Below, in pieces: positions 1-7,011 of a stretch of DNA of 17,496 bases. Within the stretch, counting starts at the first letter, position 1; each line of letters opens with the position of its first letter. The DNA is taken from positions 1-17,496 of the forward strand of contig JAFRLP010000607.1 of NCBI GenBank assembly GCA_017431185.1, in the 5' to 3' direction. Made by a program: the position numbers and the translations under genes. The notes beneath the pieces are model-generated. The model had not been told where the DNA came from. It saw nothing but the letters and a program-made list of their open reading frames with translations, and did no database searches. Origin of the DNA: Victivallales bacterium (GTDB taxonomy: Bacteria; Verrucomicrobiota; Lentisphaeria; Oligosphaerales; Oligosphaeraceae).

Positions 1-435
1 ACGGCGGTCATTGAGAACACGGCTGGTCAGGGGTCCAATCTGGGCTGCACCTTTGAGCAGCTCGCCGCCATCATGGAACTTGTCCATGACCAGAGCAGGG
101 TAGGTGTCTGCCTGGACACCTGCCATACCTTTGCCGCCGGCTATGACCTCAAGACCCCGGAAGGCTATGAGCGGACGATGGACGAGTTCGAGCGCATTCT
201 CGGCTTCGACAAACTGCGTGGAATGCATTTGAACGACTCCAAGAGCAAACTGGGGGGGAAACTCGATAGGCATGACAGCATCGGGGCAGGCGAATTGGGC
301 GAGGAGACATTCCGACGCCTCATGCAAGACCCCAGGCTGGACGGGATTCCGCTTGTCCTTGAGACCATTGACGAGTCTCTTTGGCCACGGGAAATCGCCC
401 TGCTGTACTCATTTGCAAACGAAGGCCAGGCGTAG
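1..435 (+). CDS. nfo: Endonuclease IV (AP endonuclease), 3' part only
   Basis: C-terminal 144 residues of a deoxyribonuclease IV, the zinc-dependent TIM-barrel enzyme that cuts 5' of abasic sites in base-excision repair. The frame is open from base 1, so the start lies upstream of the window. Seven residues equivalent to family zinc ligands are visible in order: the Glu of IENTAGQG, Asp and His of VCLDTCHTF, His of MHLNDSK, Asp and His of [13 protein letters not shown], and Glu of LVLETID near the C-terminus. The GAGELG stretch and the closing WPREIALL helix are typical of the family. The TAG stop at 433-435 lies four bases before the next ATG, so it is probably co-transcribed with the acyltransferase gene. 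An internal ATG at 73 is not the true start, because conserved sequence precedes it. Confidence 0.95.
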   Translation, partial: TAVIENTAGQGSNLGCTFEQLAAIMELVHDQSRVGVCLDTCHTFAAGYDLKTPEGYERTMDEFERILGFDKLRGMHLNDSKSKLGGKLDRHDSIGAGELGEETFRRLMQDPRLDGIPLVLETIDESLWPREIALLYSFANEGQA

Positions 436-439
436 GGTA

Positions 440-1117
440 ATGTCTTCGCGCGAGCATAGCAGGAAAAGACGTCGGCGTTTCTTCACGCTGAAGAACAAGC
501 GTCATATACCAGGGTGGCTGTCGTGGCTGCTGTCGTGGCTGCTGCGGTTGTATTTCAAGACCCTGCGGCTGAAGGTCGAAGACCCGAACGGGTGGCTTGT
601 GTCGCTGGAGCCGTCTCCAGTGGTCATCGCCATCTGGCATAACCGCATTCTGTTCCTGCCCTGCGCGATTCCCGCCGCCTGCCGAAATCGCTGCACCGTG
701 CTGATCAGCTCCTCGCGGGATGGCGAGTACATCTCGGGGATTGTACGGCATTTTCAGTTGGGGGTGGTGCGCGGCTCGTCCAGCAAAGGGGGATTGCACG
801 CCCTGCTGGAGTTGGATGGCGAACTCAAGGCGAGTCGGTGCCCCGTGCTGACCATTGACGGGCCGCGCGGGCCGCGGTACGGCGTGCATCCGGGGGCGAT
901 TGTACTGGCGAAGCGCAACCACGTTCCCGTCCTGCCTGTCACTTTTGACTCGGAGCGTTGCTGGCAGGCGAAAAGCTGGGACGGCACGCAGGTCCCCAAG
1001 CCATTTTCCCGTGTGACGCTTCGCATTGGGAGGCCCATTGACTTGGAGGGTTCGGATATTCGCGCTGGCCAGGAAGAAGTCCGAAGCGGGCTGCTGGCGC
1101 TCGCGCGTGACCCGTGA
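440..1117 (+). CDS. DUF374-type lysophospholipid/lipid A acyltransferase
   Basis: A 225-residue protein of the DUF374 branch of the lysophospholipid acyltransferase superfamily, likely acting at the inner membrane to acylate a lipid such as a lipid A precursor. The N-terminus is very basic (RKRRRRF), followed by an amphipathic or membrane-associating segment at about 25-38. The family block WHNRILFLP at 66-74 carries the expected acyltransferase His (H67). SSSRDGEYIS at 90-99 and TIDGPRGPRYGVHPGAI at 138-154 are the other diagnostic motifs. The ATG at 440 was chosen because it follows nfo by 4 bp, has a GGGT stretch just upstream, and gives the normal family length. The frame stays open upstream to 272, but that part overlaps nfo and lacks family similarity. 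The exact acyl acceptor cannot be read from the sequence. Confidence 0.85.
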   Translation: MSSREHSRKRRRRFFTLKNKRHIPGWLSWLLSWLLRLYFKTLRLKVEDPNGWLVSLEPSPVVIAIWHNRILFLPCAIPAACRNRCTVLISSSRDGEYISGIVRHFQLGVVRGSSSKGGLHALLELDGELKASRCPVLTIDGPRGPRYGVHPGAIVLAKRNHVPVLPVTFDSERCWQAKSWDGTQVPKPFSRVTLRIGRPIDLEGSDIRAGQEEVRSGLLALARDP

Positions 1118-1188
1118 GGGCGAAGGCAGGGAGGCCCAATTTGCCTCCGCAGGTGCCTTGGCCCTGTTGAGGCGGAAGGAAGAGGAAT

Positions 1189-3258
1189 ATGGCCGAATAT
1201 CATTTGAATGCGCAGCAGCAGGAGGCGGTTGACACGCTGGAGGGGGCGCTGCTGCTTTTGGCCGGTGCGGGCACTGGCAAGACCAGGGTGATTGTGCAGC
1301 GCATCGGTAACTTGCTGCGGCATGGTGTGGAGGCGCGGAACATTCTGGCTGTGACCTTCACGAACAAGGCGGCCCGCGAGATGCGCGAGAGGGTGAAGGC
1401 AATGATTGGGGGGACGGAGAAGGACACTCCGCTGGTCTCCACCTTCCATTCGTTCTGCGCCGAGGTGCTGCGGCATTTTGCGGACAGGATTGGCTTTACG
1501 GGCAAGTTCACCTTTGCCACGGAGGGATACCAGAATGGGCTTCTTCGGGAGATTGCGGTCGAGTTGGGGTATGCCGCCGACCATGTTGACCCGTATGGAT
1601 GGCTGTACGCCATCAGCCTTGCGAAGGCGGCGATGCTCACGCCAGAGCAGTATGCCGCCAGCGGCAGGCCTGATGCGGAGAAACTGGCCGCCATCTATCG
1701 GCGCTACCAGCAGCGTCTGCGTCAGATGAACATGATGGACTTTGACGACTTGCTGGTATATACCGTGGAGTTATGGACACGTCATCCTGACGTTCTGGAG
1801 GGGTATCGGGAGCGCTTCCAGTACCTGATGATAGACGAATACCAGGACACCAACACTGTCCAGCTGCATCTGATGGTCATGCTGGCGGGGAGACGCGCCA
1901 ACATCTGCGCGGTCGGAGATGATGACCAGTCCATCTACGGGTGGCGCGGAGCCGACCAGCGCAACATTCTGGACTTTGAGCGTCATTTTCCGCAGGCCAA
2001 GGTCATTCGTCTGGAGCAGAACTACCGTTCGACCAATACGATACTGCGCGCATCCAATGCGGTCATTGCGCACAATCGGGAGCGTCGTGAAAAGCGGCTC
2101 TGGTCGAACCAGGGCACCGGCGAGAAGTTGTTGGGCGTGCTGTGTCCTTCGGAAAAGGACGAGGCGGCATTTGTCGCAGAGCATATCTTCAATTTGGCGT
2201 CCAGGGGATATGCGTTGCGGTCACGGGAACGGGACTGGACGCGGTACGCCGTTCTGGCGCGCACGGGCGGACAGCATCGCCTGCTGGAGGAGGCGTTTCA
2301 TCGTCAGCGCATCCCCTATGTGGTGGTGGGTTCCAAGTCCTTCTATCAGCGGAAGGAGATTCTGGATTTGCTCAGCATGCTGGAGTTGGCGGTCAACCCC
2401 AAGGGAGACATGAATCTGGTGAGGGTCGTCAATGTGCCTCCACGCGGGATAGGGGATGCCACGCTGGCGAAACTGGCGGAGCAGCGGGACATCAGCCACA
2501 GGTCGATGTTCGAGCTGCTGGGGCACCCTGACTTCACCTCGCTGGTTGGACGGGACACCGTTAGGGCGCTGGCTGAATTCCAGTCCGTCATCCTGCGTTG
2601 CGCGGAAGGTGCGGACAAGTCTGCGCCCGTGCTGCCTCGTGTTCAGCGTCTGGTCAATGATCTGGGGTATCTGGACAAGTTGATTTTAATGTACAGGCCG
2701 CGTGCCGATGCGCTGGCGCGTCGGGACAATGTGCTGGAGTTCCTCAATTCCATCGGCGAGTACGACGAGGAGAGGCATGGGCAGGGCACTTTGGTGGATT
2801 TCCTGGAGAAACTGGCCTTGCAGGACGCGAATGACCGTCGCGAGAAGGAGAAGGGCGTGACGGACAACGCCGTCAACCTGATGACCATTCACGCTGCCAA
2901 GGGGCTGGAGTTTCCGGTGGTTTTCCTTGTCGGTTTTGAGCAGGGGCTGTTCCCGCACAATCGTGCTCTGGAGGAGAATGGGCTGGAGGAGGAGCGCCGG
3001 CTCTGCTATGTGGCGATGACCCGCGCCAAGGAGGAGCTGATTATCAGTTATGCGGAAAAGCGGCGGGTGATGAACCAGGTGACCATCGCCAGGCCTTCGG
3101 TGTTTCTTGGGGAGATTCCGGAGGATTTGATTGCATACACCACACCGGAGAAAATCCGAAAAGGCTCAGCGACCTCCACCGAGGCCAGCCTGTCTCGGCT
3201 CGCCGAAATCAAGGCGCGTCTGAAGGCGGGGATGAAGTCCCCCGACGGGGGAAAATAG
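1189..3258 (+). CDS. UvrD/Rep/PcrA-family ATP-dependent DNA helicase
   Basis: A 689-residue superfamily 1A 3'-5' DNA helicase, close in length to Rep and PcrA (about 670-720). Motifs run in order: Q-motif region LNAQQQEAV, Walker A AGAGTGKT (25-32, K31), Ia TFTNKAAREM (56-65), Ib TFHSFC (85-90), II DEYQDTN (216-222), III GDDDQSIYGWRGA (243-255), IV LEQNYRST, V TIHAAKGLEFPVVF from about 566, and VI RRLCYVAMTRAKEEL at about 600-615. All ATPase residues look intact. A strong GGAAGGAAGAGGA stretch at 1174-1186 sets the ATG at 1189. It lies 71 bp after the acyltransferase gene with no terminator seen between them. The role would be replication restart or nucleotide-excision/mismatch repair. I cannot separate rep from pcrA/uvrD without a tree, so no symbol is given. 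Confidence 0.95.
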   Translation: MAEYHLNAQQQEAVDTLEGALLLLAGAGTGKTRVIVQRIGNLLRHGVEARNILAVTFTNKAAREMRERVKAMIGGTEKDTPLVSTFHSFCAEVLRHFADRIGFTGKFTFATEGYQNGLLREIAVELGYAADHVDPYGWLYAISLAKAAMLTPEQYAASGRPDAEKLAAIYRRYQQRLRQMNMMDFDDLLVYTVELWTRHPDVLEGYRERFQYLMIDEYQDTNTVQLHLMVMLAGRRANICAVGDDDQSIYGWRGADQRNILDFERHFPQAKVIRLEQNYRSTNTILRASNAVIAHNRERREKRLWSNQGTGEKLLGVLCPSEKDEAAFVAEHIFNLASRGYALRSRERDWTRYAVLARTGGQHRLLEEAFHRQRIPYVVVGSKSFYQRKEILDLLSMLELAVNPKGDMNLVRVVNVPPRGIGDATLAKLAEQRDISHRSMFELLGHPDFTSLVGRDTVRALAEFQSVILRCAEGADKSAPVLPRVQRLVNDLGYLDKLILMYRPRADALARRDNVLEFLNSIGEYDEERHGQGTLVDFLEKLALQDANDRREKEKGVTDNAVNLMTIHAAKGLEFPVVFLVGFEQGLFPHNRALEENGLEEERRLCYVAMTRAKEELIISYAEKRRVMNQVTIARPSVFLGEIPEDLIAYTTPEKIRKGSATSTEASLSRLAEIKARLKAGMKSPDGGK

Positions 3259-3295
3259 GGGGCTGCATCTATTCGGAAGGCCAGGCTACTTCAAT

Positions 3296-3319
3296 CCGCG
3301 AGGCCTAAAGGCCTCGCGG
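3296..3319. terminator. 11-bp hairpin between convergent genes
   Basis: CGCGAGGCCT (3297-3306), AA, then AGGCCTCGCG (3309-3318) form a perfect stem, extended by C3296-G3319. It lies 37 bp after the helicase stop and 71 bp beyond the stop of the minus-strand kinase. It has no adjacent T-tract on either strand; the only run is seven T at 3385-3391 on the plus strand. It may serve both converging transcripts, but as a hairpin without a U-tract its termination activity is uncertain. Confidence 0.5.
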
Positions 3320-3333
3320 GCAGGTTGGGGACT

Positions 3334-3369
3334 GGCGCCTGGCAGGCCGGGGGCGCCTGGCAGGCCGGG
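3334..3369. repeat. Tandem 18-bp repeat, two copies
   Basis: GGCGCCTGGCAGGCCGGG occurs twice head to tail (3334-3351 and 3352-3369), followed by a further GGCG. The unit contains the short palindromes GGCGCC and GCCTGGCAGGC. It fills the intergenic space between the helicase and the Cache kinase, with the 3296-3319 hairpin on its left. Confidence 0.85.
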
Positions 3370-3389
3370 GGCGGTGTAGGCTTGTTTTT

Positions 3390-5696
3390 TTACTTATCGA
3401 GAATGTTGGTGAAGTCGATTTCCTCGATGTAGAGGCAATCGAAGGCGGAGATGTACTGGAAGATGTAGAGCATGTCTTTTGTGTTTTCCTCGAACATCAC
3501 GCCGTTGCGCCGTTTCCACATCTGCTTGAATCGGTTCATGCCAGGGTAGATGGCGAAGGAGAGGGCGCCGCTCCGTTTCAGGGTTGGGTTGCGGTGCCCC
3601 GAAGCGTCGGCATAGACCTTGCCGTCGCTATGGACAAGATAGCGGCTTCTGACCATGCTGGGGTCTGGCGCAGCCGTGCCGATGAAGCGGAGGAACGTGT
3701 CGGGTTTGATGCTGGCCCCGGCGACTCCCAGGAGTTTGTTGTCCCTGCTGAAAATGGGGCAGCTGCATCCGATGACGATGTCGCGTCGTGTGCCGCGTTC
3801 GACGTAGGGCACGCTCCAGACCGGCTGCATTTCCGTTTTTTCGGCGGCCTGGGTGTACCAGCGGCGTGTGCGCGGGTCGTAGGTGTCGAGGTAGTCGGAC
3901 TGATAGGGGTAGGCGATATGCAGCCCGTTCTCCAGGCCCACGAAGATTCGATGGACGGGGGTCTCCTCGAAAATCAGGTCTCGTGTGCCGTCTTTCCTGC
4001 TTTTTTTGTGGGAGCGGTCGAAGTCCCAGCACATGATTTGATGGAAGTTGTCGCGGATGGGGTCGAGGGTGGTCAGGAGGCTCGCCAGGGTGGTGGCAGG
4101 CAGGTCTTCCGGGGCCTTGTACATGAAGCAGGTGAAGGAGCAGTCCTTCTGCTGCGACGGGGCGAAGCCGAAGCCGGGAGGCGCGGTTTCGGGAGACTGT
4201 CCATCCCGATAATCGTAGAATTGGAGACTTGGATTGGGCGGGAGTGGATTTTCGAGCCGGACGGATGCCTCGTGCGCCAGGCTCCAGAGCGTGCCCTCCA
4301 GCAGGGTGACTTTGCGGTCTAGATTGGCCTCGGAGAGTTTTTGGTTGTTGGAGTACTGCTCAAGGATGGCGTTGGAGCGAGCCTCGGCCATTTGCCGTTG
4401 CCATTCATTGATTGCCTCCCAGGTCAATTTGAGGACGAGGGCTGCCAACAGTACCACGATGCTCAGGATGACAATCCTGTGGTGGTGGCGGATGGCGGAG
4501 GATATGGCGGAGAGCCACGGGTGCGGGGCGACGCTGACCGGTTCGTCCGCCAGGAAGGCGCGAATGTCGCTGGTCATCTCCTTGACGGACTGGTATCGTT
4601 TTTCGGGGGCGAACTCGGTGGCCTTTTTGATGATGGCCTTGAGGTTTTCGTCAATGATGCAGCCGTAGAAATGGACAAATGGGGCGAGTTTTCCTTCGCG
4701 GCAGGCTTCCAGCGCCCTGTCCTGGTCTTCCTGCGGGAAGGCTCTGCGCAGGAAGACGATTTCATAGAGGAGGAGGCCCAGCAGATAGATGTCAGAGCGC
4801 TGGTCGTATGGCTGCCGGAGAAGGATTTCGGGGGAGATGTAGCGTGGAGTGCCGTTGATGGGGCCGGTGATGGCCGCCCCGTTTGGGCCGAGTTCCTCGG
4901 CGATGCCCCAGTCCATGACGTAGGTCTCGTTGAAGCGCCCAATCATGATGTTCTCGGGCTTCAGGTCCTTGTGGATGATATTGCGGTGATGGACATAGTT
5001 CACCGCATCGCACAGCCGGAGGAAGAATTCCAGGCGCTGGGGGAGCATCCTTCTTTCGCTGGTGGCGACCTTTCGCCATTTCAGGAAGCTGTACCGCTGG
5101 CGGATGCTTTCGAGGTATTCGCGGAGAGTGCGTCCCGCCACCAGCTTCATTGCCAGATGGAGTCCCGAGTCGGCGTCGGTGTAGATGCCATAGACAGGGA
5201 CGACGGAAGGGTGCTCCAGTCTTGCGGTGATTCGCGCCTCATTGATGAATGACGCGCGTATGCGCGGGTCCTGGCGCAGGTTTTCCAGGAGCGTCTTGAC
5301 GGCGACGGTGCGTTGGAACTGGCGGTCTTCGGCCTTGTTGATTCGCCCTTGTCCGCCGACGGCGATCTGATCCTGGATAATGTAGTTGGCTTCACCGGCG
5401 GAGGAGATGTTGGCGTCGTCGGCAGTCAGTTCCGGGGGAGGCGTCTCGTCCCCGTCGGCAAACATCAATGTGCTGTAGAAGTCGCTGGTTTTGTCATCGA
5501 TTCTGCCGGTGACCGCCTCGATGGTTTCACCTAGGAGCGCGACCAGTGGATTGCGTGTCTTGTCGTGGGCGTTTTTCTCCAGTGGCGGGATGTAGATGGG
5601 CGTTTTTTCATTGGTCCGCTCCAAATCCTGGTCAGTCATCACGATGGTTTTCCCGCCAACGGAGCCGCCAGGTTGCTTTTGTTCTTGTTCGTCCAT
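3390..5696 (-). CDS. Membrane Ser/Thr protein kinase with extracytoplasmic dCache-like sensor
   Basis: A 768-residue Hanks-type kinase. A cytoplasmic N-terminal tail (1-104) is rich in Thr and acidic residues. The kinase domain (about 105-385) has glycine loop IAVGGQGRI (111-119), VAVK (K134), helix-C Glu in INEAR (E153), IIHKDLKPEN (240-249, D244), DWG in place of DFG (262-264), and GTPRYISPE (282-290). One membrane helix lies at about 407-424. The outer region (about 430-768) resembles a double Cache domain: YDPRTRRWYTQA (606-617), a WSVPYVE block, GCSCPIFS and LLGVAGASIKP, then a distal subdomain ending YISAFDCLYIEEID. No second membrane helix follows, so the sensor should end outside the cytoplasm. 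The ATG at 5696 sits 7 bp after the zinc-ribbon kinase stop with no clear ribosome-binding site, which suggests coupled translation. A TTG at 5753 in the same frame would overlap the upstream gene. The ligand and targets are unknown. Confidence 0.9.
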   Translation of the reverse strand: MDEQEQKQPGGSVGGKTIVMTDQDLERTNEKTPIYIPPLEKNAHDKTRNPLVALLGETIEAVTGRIDDKTSDFYSTLMFADGDETPPPELTADDANISSAGEANYIIQDQIAVGGQGRINKAEDRQFQRTVAVKTLLENLRQDPRIRASFINEARITARLEHPSVVPVYGIYTDADSGLHLAMKLVAGRTLREYLESIRQRYSFLKWRKVATSERRMLPQRLEFFLRLCDAVNYVHHRNIIHKDLKPENIMIGRFNETYVMDWGIAEELGPNGAAITGPINGTPRYISPEILLRQPYDQRSDIYLLGLLLYEIVFLRRAFPQEDQDRALEACREGKLAPFVHFYGCIIDENLKAIIKKATEFAPEKRYQSVKEMTSDIRAFLADEPVSVAPHPWLSAISSAIRHHHRIVILSIVVLLAALVLKLTWEAINEWQRQMAEARSNAILEQYSNNQKLSEANLDRKVTLLEGTLWSLAHEASVRLENPLPPNPSLQFYDYRDGQSPETAPPGFGFAPSQQKDCSFTCFMYKAPEDLPATTLASLLTTLDPIRDNFHQIMCWDFDRSHKKSRKDGTRDLIFEETPVHRIFVGLENGLHIAYPYQSDYLDTYDPRTRRWYTQAAEKTEMQPVWSVPYVERGTRRDIVIGCSCPIFSRDNKLLGVAGASIKPDTFLRFIGTAAPDPSMVRSRYLVHSDGKVYADASGHRNPTLKRSGALSFAIYPGMNRFKQMWKRRNGVMFEENTKDMLYIFQYISAFDCLYIEEIDFTNILDK

Positions 5697-5703
5697 GTAA
5701 AAT

Positions 5704-6702
5704 TCAGCCGAGAGTGGGCAGGATGCCCTGGATGCTCTGGAATACCTCCTCAAAGGTTTGCGGGCGCTCTGCGGGGTCTTGCCGAATCATGCGTGCCATC
5801 AGTTCAGCGACGGGTGCGGGAAGCACCTCCATCTTGGCGGCGCTGGAGAGCTGCATTTTCGAGACGTGTCGCTGGGCGAGTTCATTGAGCCCGTTCGCGT
5901 CATAGTAGGTTTGTCCCGTCATGGCGTGGTACATGACCATGCCGATGCTGTAGATTTCGCTGTTGGCGTCCTCAGGCTGTCCCAACAGACGCTCGGGGGG
6001 CATGTAGTAGGGGGAGCCGGAGATGAAGTCGCTGTCGGGGTGGCGCGCCTGCTCCAAGGGGAGGCAGAGGCCGAAGTCCAGCAGGACGGCGTATTCCGCC
6101 TGGTTGATGATGATGTTTTCGGGCTTCATGTCGCGGAACAGGTAGCCGTTGCTGTAGATGTGCTGTTCGGCTGCCAGGACATGGAGGGTCATGCGGAGCA
6201 CTTGGTCAACGGGGAGGCGGGTGAGCCTTTCGATGCGCTTGTCAAGCCGCTCTCCGCTGATGAATGGCATCACGGTGTAGTATTCGCCTTCGGAGTGGCC
6301 GTGGTCGAGGCAGGAGGCCACGAACTCATTGCCGCCGAAGTTCTCGCTGGAGACCGCCTCGTTGATGAGTGCGCGGATGTTTCCGGGATTCGACAGTTCC
6401 TTGCGCGCCAGGACTTTGACCGCCAGAGTGTAGCCTGGATACTTGACGGAGACCGCCTTATAGACGCTGCCCATTCCGCCGCCGCCGCAGGGTTCGTACA
6501 GGTAATAGCAGCCCAGACGGCGTGGCATGAACAAGGTCTGGTGGCAGTGGGGGCATTCGCCCAACTGCATTTGCGGCAGGTCATTCAGGCCAATGTCTTT
6601 TCCGCATGATGGGCACGGCATCTCCCCCGTGCGCCAGGCATTCCGATAGGCATCCAGGCGTTGCTTGGGAGTGGACTTGTCAGTGATGGAATGTTTGGGC
6701 AT
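5704..6702 (-). CDS. Zinc-ribbon Ser/Thr protein kinase
   Basis: A 332-residue soluble Hanks-type kinase. Two CxxC pairs (C30/C33 in CPSC and C50/C53 in CPHC) form a probable zinc ribbon before the catalytic domain. The kinase domain (about 65-325) has glycine loop PCGGGGMGSVYKA (71-83), LAVK (K96), INEA (E115), YLFRDMKPEN (187-196, catalytic D191), LLDFG (D209), and GSPYYMPPERLL (229-240) in place of the usual APE. The HRD motif reads FRD, so the first His is lost, but Lys, Asp and Asn needed for catalysis remain. No membrane segment is seen. The ATG at 6702 has AGGAG seven bases upstream; the frame continues to 6759, but without a better ribosome-binding site. It is the first gene of a two-kinase operon. 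Confidence 0.9.
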   Translation of the reverse strand: MPKHSITDKSTPKQRLDAYRNAWRTGEMPCPSCGKDIGLNDLPQMQLGECPHCHQTLFMPRRLGCYYLYEPCGGGGMGSVYKAVSVKYPGYTLAVKVLARKELSNPGNIRALINEAVSSENFGGNEFVASCLDHGHSEGEYYTVMPFISGERLDKRIERLTRLPVDQVLRMTLHVLAAEQHIYSNGYLFRDMKPENIIINQAEYAVLLDFGLCLPLEQARHPDSDFISGSPYYMPPERLLGQPEDANSEIYSIGMVMYHAMTGQTYYDANGLNELAQRHVSKMQLSSAAKMEVLPAPVAELMARMIRQDPAERPQTFEEVFQSIQGILPTLG

Positions 6703-6755
6703 GGCTGAACTCCTGGAGGCGGAAGTGCTGGCAAGGGAGGCGGATGTGCCGCTTT

Positions 6756-6774
6756 GCATAGTCGCAAACTATGC
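6756..6774. promoter_or_regulatory. Inverted repeat at the predicted kinase-operon start site (possible operator)
   Basis: GCATAGT (6756-6762), CGCAA, ACTATGC (6768-6774) form a perfect 7-bp inverted repeat. It lies immediately downstream of the candidate -10 of the kinase operon, where a repressor would block initiation. It could instead form a hairpin at the 5' end of the transcript. Confidence 0.4.
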
Positions 6775-6775
6775 T

Positions 6776-6803
6776 AATGTAACCTGGATTCTGAAAATAT
6801 CAA
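6776..6803 (-). promoter_or_regulatory. Candidate sigma70-type promoter of the kinase operon
   Basis: On the minus strand, TTGATA (6803-6798) and TACATT (6781-6776) are separated by 16 bp. The -35 matches consensus at 5 of 6 positions, the -10 at 4 of 6. Transcription would start near 6769, about 67 bases before the ATG at 6702. Confidence 0.35.
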
Positions 6804-6829
6804 GAAGACGATGCTTCACAAAATCGCAA

Positions 6830-6841
6830 AAAAGCGCTTTT
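6830..6841. other. 12-bp perfect palindrome
   Basis: AAAAGCGCTTTT is a perfect 12-bp palindrome 27 bp upstream of the candidate kinase promoter -35. Its position would suit a binding site for a dimeric regulator. No known operator was recognised. Confidence 0.3.
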
Positions 6842-6873
6842 GAGGTAATCCCTCACCGACTGGCACTGGCCGC

Positions 6874-6990
6874 GCGGCGCGCGGTCTGCCAAAACTGTCT
6901 GTGAAACCAAGCATGGGTGGCGGGTTTGGCAGGCTGTGCGGCGCGCGGTCTGCCAAAACAGGCAGTGAAACCAGGGCACGGGTGGCGGGT
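6874..6990. repeat. Two-copy direct repeat of about 53 bp, 64-65 bp period
   Basis: Copy 1 (6874-6925) and copy 2 (6938-6990) share the blocks GCGGCGCGCGGTCTGCCAAA, GTGAAACCA and GGGTGGCGGGT with a few substitutions and one indel. The 12-base spacer (6926-6937) differs from the repeat. Apart from this repeat, the hairpin at 6979-7009 and the sites listed near the kinase operon, nothing else was seen in the 309-bp gap 6703-7011. Confidence 0.85.
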
Positions 6991-7009
6991 GCGCCGAACC
7001 CGCCACCCG
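6979..7009 (-). terminator. 12-bp perfect hairpin just after the O-antigen-ligase gene
   Basis: CGGGTGGCGGGT (6979-6990), loop GCGCCGA, ACCCGCCACCCG (6998-7009). It begins 2 bp beyond the TGA of the minus-strand gene ending at 7012. It is very stable but has no immediate T-run on the minus strand, so it may protect the RNA 3' end or act as an incomplete terminator. Its left arm is the end of repeat copy 2. Confidence 0.6.
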
Positions 7010-7011
7010 CG

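Noticed and set aside
4341..5252. Plus-strand open frame opposite the Cache kinase
   Set aside because: Antisense of intact kinase motifs; no family features.
5743..5753. GAGGAGG and TTG (minus strand) as an alternative start signal for the Cache kinase
   Set aside because: The TTG overlaps the purine-rich stretch instead of following it, and the extra residues would overlap the upstream kinase gene and carry no domain.
6874..6990. Possible CRISPR array
   Set aside because: Only two imperfect copies of about 53 bp with a 12-base spacer; no cas genes nearby.
6760..7011. Insertion sequence or transposon remnant around the repeat region
   Set aside because: No transposase fragment, target-site duplication or terminal inverted repeats of an IS were found.
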